From: CAYRPN01 sp964426135
GTDB taxonomy: Bacteria; Planctomycetota; Phycisphaerae; Phycisphaerales; Phycisphaeraceae
Assembly (NCBI GenBank): GCA_964426135.1
Contig: CAYRPN010000214.1
Span: forward strand, 1-5,901
Reading direction: 5' to 3'
DNA: 5,901 nt
Shown: positions 1 to 5,901 of the stretch, piece by piece
Position numbering within the stretch: the first letter of the stretch is position 1
How the letters are laid out: each line of letters begins with the position of its first letter
The notes under the pieces: generated by a model
What the model saw: the letters and a program-made list of their open reading frames with translations, nothing else
Databases searched by the model: none
What the model was told of the DNA's origin: nothing
Translations under genes and position numbers: made by a program

Positions 1-259
1 GAACCGCTTACTTCGTGCGCGGCTCCTGTGCAAGCTCATGAATAATCCGGGTTAAACTCCGCCCGTGGCGTGAACGGTCGAACGGGCGTCGGTTTGAGAT
101 TACCGCGTGGCGTTGCCGGGATCAATTGTTTTTGCCGTCGGCACCGCTTACGGTGGTTGGGGCTATTGAGCAGCCACAATGTTTCGCTTGCCGCGATGGA
201 CGATGGAAATGCAACGGAGGTCTTGCCATGTCGAAACCCCATCGGCCGCGTCACCCGGC
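1..259. other. Left-edge stretch with no convincing gene
   Basis: I see no supported gene here. All three plus-strand frames entering from the left edge stop within about 55 bases (frame 1 at 43-45, frame 2 at 53-55, frame 3 at 39-41), so at most a dozen or so codons of an upstream gene could be present. Longer open frames on both strands (about 70-90 codons) are arginine- and proline-rich, lack recognisable motifs and look like chance frames in GC-rich DNA. A small hairpin can be drawn at 142-155 (caccg, loop ctta, cggtg). A well-placed ggagg at 216-220 precedes an 11-codon frame at 228-263 that ends inside the adjacent repeat. The stretch could be intergenic sequence or decayed coding or mobile DNA; the sequence alone does not decide. 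Confidence 0.5.
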
Positions 260-461
260 TTAGGAATGGAATCGAAATAACTTCCCGATTTGCACGGAGC
301 GAACTCCCCTCTCTTTCAGGGAGGGGCAGGGGGAGGGTCGGGCAAACAGCCTGATTTCATGCACAATCACGCAGTGCGCCCGACCCTCCCCTAACCCCTC
401 CCTATGAGGGAGGGGAATCGGAGACAGCCAAGTCGGGAAGTTATTTCGGTCACGATCCTTA
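260..461. repeat. Palindromic MITE-like repeat element with terminal and nested inverted repeats
   Basis: The ends form an inverted repeat. Positions 273-292 match the reverse complement of 429-448 at 19 of 20 bases. The flanking 13 bases outward (260-272 versus 449-461) still match at 7 of 13 in register. Nested inside, G-rich 318-343 matches the reverse complement of C-rich 378-403 at 23 of 26 bases, around a 34-base centre (344-377). Each side also has a local hairpin: cccctc 306-311 with gagggg 321-326, and a perfect 9-bp stem 395-403/407-415 with a 3-base loop. No open frame of note and no transposase lies inside, and I could not find a convincing target-site duplication. Its first 54 bases recur at 5848-5901, which shows it is a dispersed repeat. 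It may be a non-autonomous transposable element or an intergenic palindromic repeat family. It lies 128 bp upstream of the first gene, so its folds could affect transcription arriving from the left. Confidence 0.85.
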
Positions 462-589
462 TGCGCAGAATGGCGTTCTTGCGCGGAACGGCGCGGGAAT
501 CGCGTGCGCGTCCTCGGCGGCCAAGGATGAGCCGTCAGTAAGATGCAATCGTTTGCGAGTGCCCTTCGCTATCCACGCGGACCATTGAA
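462..589. other. Upstream region of the lyase-like gene
   Basis: This 128-bp gap between the repeat and the ATG at 590 should hold the promoter of the 590-2959 gene pair unless transcription enters through the repeat. I could not identify a convincing -35/-10 pair, and there is no clear Shine-Dalgarno sequence before 590, which is not unusual in this bacterial group. An in-frame stop (taa, 539-541) closes the downstream frame. No alternative ATG, GTG or TTG lies in frame between that stop and 590. Confidence 0.4.
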
Positions 590-1498
590 ATGAGAGTGAT
601 TCCAGCCATTGTCTTTCTGCTTCTGTCCTTCCTGCCGGCCACGTTCGCTCGCGCCCAGAACAATGACGAGAAGAGCCTGGCTGCGAAGTATCCAAAGGAT
701 CTCGGCATCGCGCGCGATCCTGCGGTGCTGTTCCACGATGATTTCGAGGACGGCAAGCCGGGGGCGACATGGGACACGATCAATCGCCGCAAAGGTCGCG
801 GCGCGACTCTCGACATCGAGCCGGTCGCAGCTGAGAAAGATTCCACCATCGTGCGCGGCAAACACTCGGCGCGAGTGCAGCTCAACAAGCAGGGCCACGA
901 GGACGTGACCTTTGTGAAATGGCTTCGCCCCGGTCACGACGAACTCTTCATGCGCCACTACGTTCGCTACGGAAAGGATTACGGTTACCACGGCCACGGC
1001 GGCAGCGGTTTCATGGCCGACGCCGAGAAGGGGCAATTCAAAGGCGCGGGCCAAGCGCCTGATGGCGACAAATTTTTCTGGGCCACGCTCGAACCCATTG
1101 GGCCGAGGCAGTGGAAACCGCCTGGCGCGCTGATCTTCTACGCCTATTGGTGGAAGATGAAGCCGGACGGTCGCGGCAATCACTGGGGCAACTGGTTCCA
1201 GCCCAAGCCTGACCATGTGCCCCAACTGGAAACGTGGATCTGTATCGAGTGGCGTGTGAAAACAAACACGGCGGGCAAGGATGACGGCGAACTCGATTGC
1301 TGGATCGACGGCAAGAAATGCGGCGAATTCCGCCAGATCAACTGGCGGGAGGTGGACACGCTGAAGGTGAACAAGGTGCAGCTTTCGCTCTGGCTCGAGC
1401 CGGCCAGTTACGACCGCACCGGCGGCGGCACCACCCGCACGGTCTGGTACGACGATGTGGTGGTGGCGAAGAAGTACATCGGGCCGAAGGAGCCGTGA
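590..1498 (+). CDS. Secreted concanavalin A-like / polysaccharide-lyase-like beta-sandwich protein
   Basis: A 302-residue exported protein of uncertain activity. Residues 1-22 form a Sec signal peptide with a hydrophobic core (residues 3-19) and a likely cut after A-R-A (20-22). The mature part starts its fold with an F-H-D-D-F-E-D-G motif (48-55), typical of the first strand of LamG/concanavalin A-like domains in this group. It ends with W-Y-D-D-V-V-V-A (286-293) followed by Y-I-G-P (296-299), the usual closing strand of such secreted proteins. The middle is rich in aromatics and histidines: H-Y-V-R-Y around 123-127, a His/Gly cluster at 134-140, and Y-A-Y-W-W followed by H-W-G-N-W at about 184-202. 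This layout fits glycan binding or a polysaccharide lyase of the jelly-roll type, but I cannot name the family or a catalytic residue with certainty. The start is fixed by the in-frame stop at 539-541 and by the signal peptide beginning at this methionine. The DUF1501 gene follows after 48 bp on the same strand, suggesting an operon. Fold inferred; enzymatic role only suggested. Confidence 0.8.
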   Translation: MRVIPAIVFLLLSFLPATFARAQNNDEKSLAAKYPKDLGIARDPAVLFHDDFEDGKPGATWDTINRRKGRGATLDIEPVAAEKDSTIVRGKHSARVQLNKQGHEDVTFVKWLRPGHDELFMRHYVRYGKDYGYHGHGGSGFMADAEKGQFKGAGQAPDGDKFFWATLEPIGPRQWKPPGALIFYAYWWKMKPDGRGNHWGNWFQPKPDHVPQLETWICIEWRVKTNTAGKDDGELDCWIDGKKCGEFRQINWREVDTLKVNKVQLSLWLEPASYDRTGGGTTRTVWYDDVVVAKKYIGPKEP

Positions 1499-1546
1499 CG
1501 CGGGTTCAGCTACAATTCCGTATCGCGCTGGGGCTGAAGCGGCGGG

Positions 1547-2959
1547 ATGACCATGAACGAACACCGACTCGATCCCGCATCGCAGCAGAGATTATCGCGG
1601 CGGCGACTGCTGCAGATCGGCAGCATCGGCGTGGCGGGACTGACGTTGCCCGCCGTTCTGCGGGCCGAGTCCATTCAACAGGGCGCCGCCAAGGCCAAGC
1701 AGCAGGGCAAGTCGTGCATCTTCATCCATCAGTACGGCGGGCTGAGTCAGTTGGATTCGTGGGACATGAAGCCTGACGCGCCGCAGGAGATTCGCGGGCC
1801 GTACCAGCCCATCAGGACCGCCACCGCGGGGTTTCAGATTTGCGAGTTGATGCCGCGGTTAGCGCGGTTGTCGGAGCAATATGCCGTCATCCGCTCGATG
1901 ACGCACGAGATGGCCCAGCACGACAAGGCCAACGCCATGCTGCTGGCTGGTCGCGATAAACCCGCAACGGACGATCCGTCGTTCGGGGCGATCGTCCATA
2001 AGCTGCGCCCCGCCAAGGCGGACCTGCCCGGCCATGTGTGGTTGCAGAAGTTTGGCGGAGGAGCCGCGCCGCCCGATCACACGTACCTGACCGGCGGACG
2101 CCTGGGCATGGCGCACGCCCCCATGTTGATCGGAGAGAAACACGACGACAATCCGGCCTCGGTGGATTTTCGCGTGCGCGCGTTCGACCGGCAGCAGGAC
2201 ATGTCGTCGCAGCGCCTGCGCGGACGCCGGGATCTGCTCGGCGCATTTCAAAATCGTTCTCCGCTTGGTTCGACCACCGAGTTTGAGGCGTTCGACGTGT
2301 TCCAGCAGCGGTCCTTCGATCTGCTTGAGGGTGGTGCGGCAAGAGCCGCGTTCGACATCGACAAGGAAAGTGAGAACACCCGGGACCACTATGGCCGGAA
2401 TCCGATGGGCCAGAACCTGCTGCTCGCCAGGCGGTTGATCGAGGCGGGCGTGCGGCTTGTCAACGTCGTGGCATGGACGGGACTGGCGCCCGGGGAGCAG
2501 TTCGTCAGCGTGGAGACCTGGGACATGCACGGCAACGCGGACGTGGGGATTTTCGAGAACGGCTGGAACGGATTGCCGTTCGCCCTGCCCCGCGCCGATC
2601 AGGCCGTTGCCGCGTTGCTGGAGGATCTGCGCGACCGCGGGCTGCTCGATTCGACTCTGGTGGTGTTCGTCGGTGAGTTCGGACGCACGCCCAAGATCAG
2701 CAAAGGCGCCAAGCGCATCGGCCGCGACCACTGGCCGCAATGCTATTCCGCCATGCTGGCCGGTGCAGGGATCAGAGGTGGAAGCGTGTACGGCGAATCC
2801 GACAAGCACGCGGCCTACGTCAAATCCAACCCTGTGACGTTGGAGGATTTCACTGCCACGCTCTTCGCCGCCATGGACATCAATCCAGCCTCACGCATCA
2901 GTCCCGACGGCTTCACCGTTCCCGCCAGCCACGGCAATCCAATCAAGGCACTGCTGTAG
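1547..2959 (+). CDS. DUF1501 family protein, Tat-exported
   Basis: A 470-residue protein with the full DUF1501 pattern, a family abundant in Planctomycetes and Verrucomicrobia and distantly related to the alkaline phosphatase/sulfatase fold. The N-terminus has a twin-arginine signal (S-R-R-R-L-L, 17-22), then a hydrophobic stretch ending near residue 40. Family landmarks in order: G-G-L-S-Q-L-D (64-70), where the family usually has G-G-P-S-x-x-D; an R-S-M-T-H block (116-120) followed by H125; W-D-M-H-G-N (325-330); V-G-E-F-G-R-T-P (375-382); and G-R-D-H-W (392-396). The conserved D, H and E residues resemble metal ligands, but the biochemical activity is not established. Length is normal and no frameshift is visible. 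Two close starts exist, ATG 1547 and ATG 1553. The second has a purine-rich ggcggg six bases upstream, and both keep the Tat signal. DUF1501 genes often sit beside a DUF1549/DUF1553 (PSCyt) gene; here the 5' neighbour is the lyase-like gene instead. Confidence 0.93.
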   Translation: MTMNEHRLDPASQQRLSRRRLLQIGSIGVAGLTLPAVLRAESIQQGAAKAKQQGKSCIFIHQYGGLSQLDSWDMKPDAPQEIRGPYQPIRTATAGFQICELMPRLARLSEQYAVIRSMTHEMAQHDKANAMLLAGRDKPATDDPSFGAIVHKLRPAKADLPGHVWLQKFGGGAAPPDHTYLTGGRLGMAHAPMLIGEKHDDNPASVDFRVRAFDRQQDMSSQRLRGRRDLLGAFQNRSPLGSTTEFEAFDVFQQRSFDLLEGGAARAAFDIDKESENTRDHYGRNPMGQNLLLARRLIEAGVRLVNVVAWTGLAPGEQFVSVETWDMHGNADVGIFENGWNGLPFALPRADQAVAALLEDLRDRGLLDSTLVVFVGEFGRTPKISKGAKRIGRDHWPQCYSAMLAGAGIRGGSVYGESDKHAAYVKSNPVTLEDFTATLFAAMDINPASRISPDGFTVPASHGNPIKALL

Positions 2960-2970
2960 CGGGTGAATAC

Positions 2971-2984
2971 GCGTCGCACGACGC
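2971..2984. terminator. Weak stem-loop between convergent genes
   Basis: The 97-bp gap (2960-3056) between the converging DUF1501 and sulfatase genes is where termination from both sides is expected. The best hairpin just after the DUF1501 stop is gcgtc (2971-2975), loop gcac, gacgc (2980-2984), followed by ttt. The stem is only 5 bp and the T run only 3, so it is a weak candidate. A second imperfect hairpin, ccgtt/aacgg, lies nearer the sulfatase stop, at about 3034-3051. Termination may instead be Rho-dependent. Confidence 0.2.
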
Positions 2985-3056
2985 TTTCGGTGTTGCGAGG
3001 CAGAACCGTTTCAGTGCATGCCTTCCGGTCAGCCGTTCGCGTGCCAACGGACCCAT

Positions 3057-4424
3057 TCATTTCTTCCCCCGCCCGCCCCCGTTGGGGCTCAGGCGCTTCC
3101 ACCAATCCGGCCCTTCCTTCTCGACTTCCGCATTGAACTCCTTCAACTGTTTGGTCATCGCGCTGAACCGCTCCGATTCCTTCTCGCGCAGGTCGGTCGC
3201 CTCCTTCGGATCAGACTTGAGGTTGTAGAGTTCCACCTCGGTGAAATCCTGGGAGGCGATGATCTTCCAGTCGCCAAGGCGCATCGCCATGTGCATGCCC
3301 GGCGCCATATTCAGCCGCCAGTACATCGGCACTTTTCGCTCCACCGTCGTCACCTTGCCGGTGAGCACCGGCAGCACGTCGGTGCCGTCAATGACACGAT
3401 CGGCCGGCGCCTTGATCCCGCACAGGCCCAGCACGGTCGGAAACAGATCGCTGCCGATCACCGGGGCGTCGACCGTCGTGGCCGGTTTGATCTGCCCCGG
3501 CCAGCGCGCGATGCCCGGCACGCGGATGCCGCCCTCGTACATCGCGCGCTTGCGGCCGCGCAGTCCGCCCGTGCTGCCGCGAGTGCGCTTGGCGTTGCCG
3601 TCGCCTTCCGGCCCGTTGTCCGAGGTGAAGAAGACGAACGTCGTATCGCTGAGTTTCTGCGCGTCGAGCGCTTTCATGAGCTTGCCGAAAGCGTGATCGA
3701 GCTGCGTCACGTTGCCGTGGTGCTGCTGGAAATCTTCGCCGAGGTCCGCGTACAGCTTCTGGAACTGCGGATCGCTTTCGATGGGCAGATGCGGCTCATG
3801 GGTCCAGACCGCCAGGAAGAAAGGCTTGCTCTTGTCGCGTTTCGCGGTCAGCCAGTCGATCGCCTCATCCACCACCAGCGGGGCCGAGAATCCATTGAGC
3901 TTGCCCACAGGCGTGCCGTTGCGGACGAAGTTGGAGGGATCCTTGTGGCTCGGGCCGGCGTTGTTCTGTGTGGCCATCCAGTGGTCGTAACCGTAATCGC
4001 CGGGCTGCGGCTGATCGGGACTGTTGAACTTGCCATTCAGGTGCCACTTGCCGACGTGGCACGTGGCGTAGCCCGCGTCCTTCAGCAACTTCGGCAGCGT
4101 GATTTCGCTGGTCCGCAAATGAACCTCGCTGCCCTGGGCGATCCACGTGTAGACGCCGTTACGGTGCGGCGTCCGGCCGGTGAGGATCGCCGAGCGCGAT
4201 GGCGAGCACACCGCGCTCGCCGAATAACACTGCGTCAACCGCACGCCCTGTTTGGCGAAGGCGTCGAGGTTCGGCGTCTGGATCCGCGGGTGGCCGTAGC
4301 AGGCGAGATCACCGTAGCCCAGATCGTCGGCGAGAAAGATGACGACATTCGGCTGCTTCGGCGCCTGTGCGATGCCGACCGACGGAACCACCAGCAGGCA
4401 GGCGAGCATGAGAGACAGGCGCAT
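3057..4424 (-). CDS. Secreted type I (formylglycine) sulfatase, arylsulfatase A/GALNS-like
   Basis: A 455-residue sulfatase that hydrolyses sulfate esters, probably on a glycan, outside the cytoplasm. Residues 1-21 are a Sec signal peptide with an A-Q-A cut site (19-21). The type I core is intact. A metal-binding D-D pair lies at 33-34. The active-site signature C-S-P-S-R (73-77) makes C73 the residue converted to formylglycine. Also present are G-K-W-H (125-128, K126 and H128), T-H-E-P-H (208-212, H209), the second metal pair D269-N270, and K292 before E-G-G (297-299). Cysteine rather than serine at 73 fits oxidation by the FGE-type or anSME-type maturase; neither gene is in this window. The C-terminus has the usual Y-N-L-x-x-D-P-x-E region (400-408), so the protein is complete and of normal length. 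A ggag Shine-Dalgarno lies 6 bases before the ATG. The gene converges on DUF1501 and diverges from the SMP-30-like gene. The substrate and S1 subfamily cannot be set from sequence by eye. Confidence 0.95.
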   Translation of the reverse strand: MRLSLMLACLLVVPSVGIAQAPKQPNVVIFLADDLGYGDLACYGHPRIQTPNLDAFAKQGVRLTQCYSASAVCSPSRSAILTGRTPHRNGVYTWIAQGSEVHLRTSEITLPKLLKDAGYATCHVGKWHLNGKFNSPDQPQPGDYGYDHWMATQNNAGPSHKDPSNFVRNGTPVGKLNGFSAPLVVDEAIDWLTAKRDKSKPFFLAVWTHEPHLPIESDPQFQKLYADLGEDFQQHHGNVTQLDHAFGKLMKALDAQKLSDTTFVFFTSDNGPEGDGNAKRTRGSTGGLRGRKRAMYEGGIRVPGIARWPGQIKPATTVDAPVIGSDLFPTVLGLCGIKAPADRVIDGTDVLPVLTGKVTTVERKVPMYWRLNMAPGMHMAMRLGDWKIIASQDFTEVELYNLKSDPKEATDLREKESERFSAMTKQLKEFNAEVEKEGPDWWKRLSPNGGGRGKK

Positions 4425-4430
4425 GATTCG

Positions 4431-4434
4431 CTCC
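4431..4434 (-). promoter_or_regulatory. Shine-Dalgarno of the sulfatase gene
   Basis: Read on the minus strand this is GGAG, six bases before the ATG at 4424-4422. It is the clearest ribosome binding site in the window and supports that methionine, directly ahead of the signal peptide, as the start. A frame opening further upstream (4507) is in another reading frame. Confidence 0.7.
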
Positions 4435-4545
4435 AGATGTTCAGTGGAAGTTTCGCAGGCAGCTTACCGCGCCACGATCGCACGGTCTGAATCAGGGCGA
4501 CGAACAAGCCGACTCACAATCATTTGAAGCCCCACAACGGTCCAT

Positions 4546-4570
4546 CCGCGCCGCCTTGGGTTCGGCGCGG
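4546..4570. promoter_or_regulatory. Perfect 8-bp GC stem-loop in the divergent spacer
   Basis: The arms ccgcgccg (4546-4553) and cggcgcgg (4563-4570) pair perfectly around the 9-base loop ccttgggtt (4554-4562). No T run follows on either strand, so it is not a standard intrinsic terminator. Its position, about 120 bases from the sulfatase start and 160 from the SMP-30-like start, would suit an operator for a regulator shared by the two genes, or a leader structure. In GC-rich DNA a stem of this size can also arise by chance. Confidence 0.3.
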
Positions 4571-4730
4571 TATTCTGATTTGGCCGGTCGGCGCGTGAAG
4601 TTCCTGATCGGCACGCAACCCCGGATCGTGTCCGCGCCGCCTGAGCCTCTTCATGCTGGTTGACGCGATCGTCGTTCGCCGACGCAAATGATTGAACCGC
4701 ATCCGCGATCCTCCTACCCCCGGAAAGCAC

Positions 4731-5804
<1,074 letters not shown>

Positions 5805-5847
5805 GCCGCTGCCTGCGATGTTTCGTCCGCTCGATGGGTCGCGTTTC

Positions 5848-5901
5848 TTAGGAATCGGAGCGAAACAACTTCCCGATTTGCAAGGTTCGAACTCCCCTCC
5901 C
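5848..5901 (+). repeat. Second copy of the palindromic repeat, cut by the window end
   Basis: This segment aligns without gaps to 260-313 at 46 of 54 bases, in the same orientation. The terminal core cttcccgatttgca and the gaactcccct tract are unchanged. Only the left part of the element is visible. It begins 44 bases after the stop of the SMP-30-like gene, so its hairpins could lie in that transcript's 3' end. The mismatches are scattered substitutions, which suggests the two copies are not recent duplicates of each other. Confidence 0.85.

Larger units (their letters stand above)
4425..4730. other. Divergent intergenic region between sulfatase and SMP-30-like genes
   Basis: This 306-bp spacer should contain the promoters for both outward-reading genes. 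I see no RNA gene or supported small protein in it. The notable structure is a perfect stem-loop at 4546-4570. A weaker 5-bp hairpin, cgtcg/cgacg with loop ttcgc, lies at about 4671-4685. A -35-like ttgacg occurs at 4660-4665, but no well-spaced -10 follows. Long open frames crossing the spacer are continuations of shadow frames of the flanking genes. Confidence 0.5.

Noticed and set aside
36..254. 72-codon minus-strand frame starting with GTG at 254
   Set aside because: Arg/Pro-rich, no recognisable domain and no clear ribosome site; the overlapping plus-strand frame is equally unconvincing.
260..461. Repeat element read as an intrinsic terminator or a CRISPR fragment
   Set aside because: No T run follows the hairpins, and there are no regularly spaced direct repeats with spacers; the organisation is inverted, not CRISPR-like.
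461..541. 26-codon plus-strand frame just after the repeat
   Set aside because: Arginine-rich, no ribosome site because it abuts the repeat edge, and it ends before the signal peptide of the next gene, which has its own start.
569..1564. 331-codon open frame on the minus strand
   Set aside because: It is antisense to the lyase-like gene, is Ala/Val/Arg-rich with no family motif, and has no signal or plausible ribosome site. It reflects GC-rich codon bias in the real gene.
4392..4424. Possible lipobox (M-L-A-C, residues 6-9) in the sulfatase signal peptide
   Set aside because: The cysteine lies only nine residues in, too early for a lipoprotein signal, and a good A-Q-A signal peptidase I site follows at 19-21.
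3018..4490. 490-codon open frame on the plus strand
   Set aside because: It is antisense to an unmistakable sulfatase with an intact signature, and its product is a His/Arg/Ala-rich shadow without motifs.
4660..4692. Possible promoter with ttgacg (4660-4665) before the SMP-30-like gene
   Set aside because: The best -10-like match, aatgat (4687-4692), is 21 bases away, too far for a standard promoter; normal spacings give poor hexamers.
4692..4730. TTG start extending the SMP-30-like protein by 13 residues
   Set aside because: The added residues are Pro/Arg-rich and push the twin-arginine motif inward; ATG 4731 has ggaaag upstream and gives a normal Tat signal.

Overview
The window looks like a chromosomal piece from a GC-rich member of the Planctomycetes/Verrucomicrobia group. 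Three of its four genes belong to families greatly expanded there: a Tat-exported DUF1501 protein, a secreted type I sulfatase, and a Tat-exported SMP-30/gluconolactonase-like protein. The fourth is a secreted protein that reads like a concanavalin A-like or polysaccharide-lyase-like beta-sandwich. The phylum call is inferred from gene content; there is no rRNA or marker gene here.

Layout. Positions 1-589 hold no convincing gene. They contain a structured palindromic repeat element at 260-461, with terminal inverted repeats, nested G-rich/C-rich inverted arms and a local hairpin. Two plus-strand genes follow, 48 bp apart and probably co-transcribed: the lyase-like protein (590-1498) and the DUF1501 protein (1547-2959). 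A 97-bp convergent gap separates them from the minus-strand sulfatase (3057-4424). A 306-bp divergent spacer (4425-4730) with a GC-only perfect stem-loop lies between the sulfatase and the plus-strand SMP-30-like gene (4731-5804). At the right edge (5848-5901) a second copy of the repeat begins, in the same orientation as the first, and is cut by the window end.

Working together. All four proteins carry export signals, two Sec-type and two twin-arginine. A reasonable but unproven reading is an envelope or periplasmic set acting on sulfated or acidic polysaccharide. The sulfatase would remove sulfate esters, the beta-sandwich protein would bind or cleave glycan, and the SMP-30-like enzyme would open a sugar lactone. 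The role of DUF1501 is unknown. No transporter, regulator, sulfatase-maturase or PSCyt (DUF1549/DUF1553) partner lies in the window.

I saw no CRISPR array, tRNA, rRNA, transposase or defence gene. The least explained feature is the repeat element and its second copy bracketing the four-gene block.
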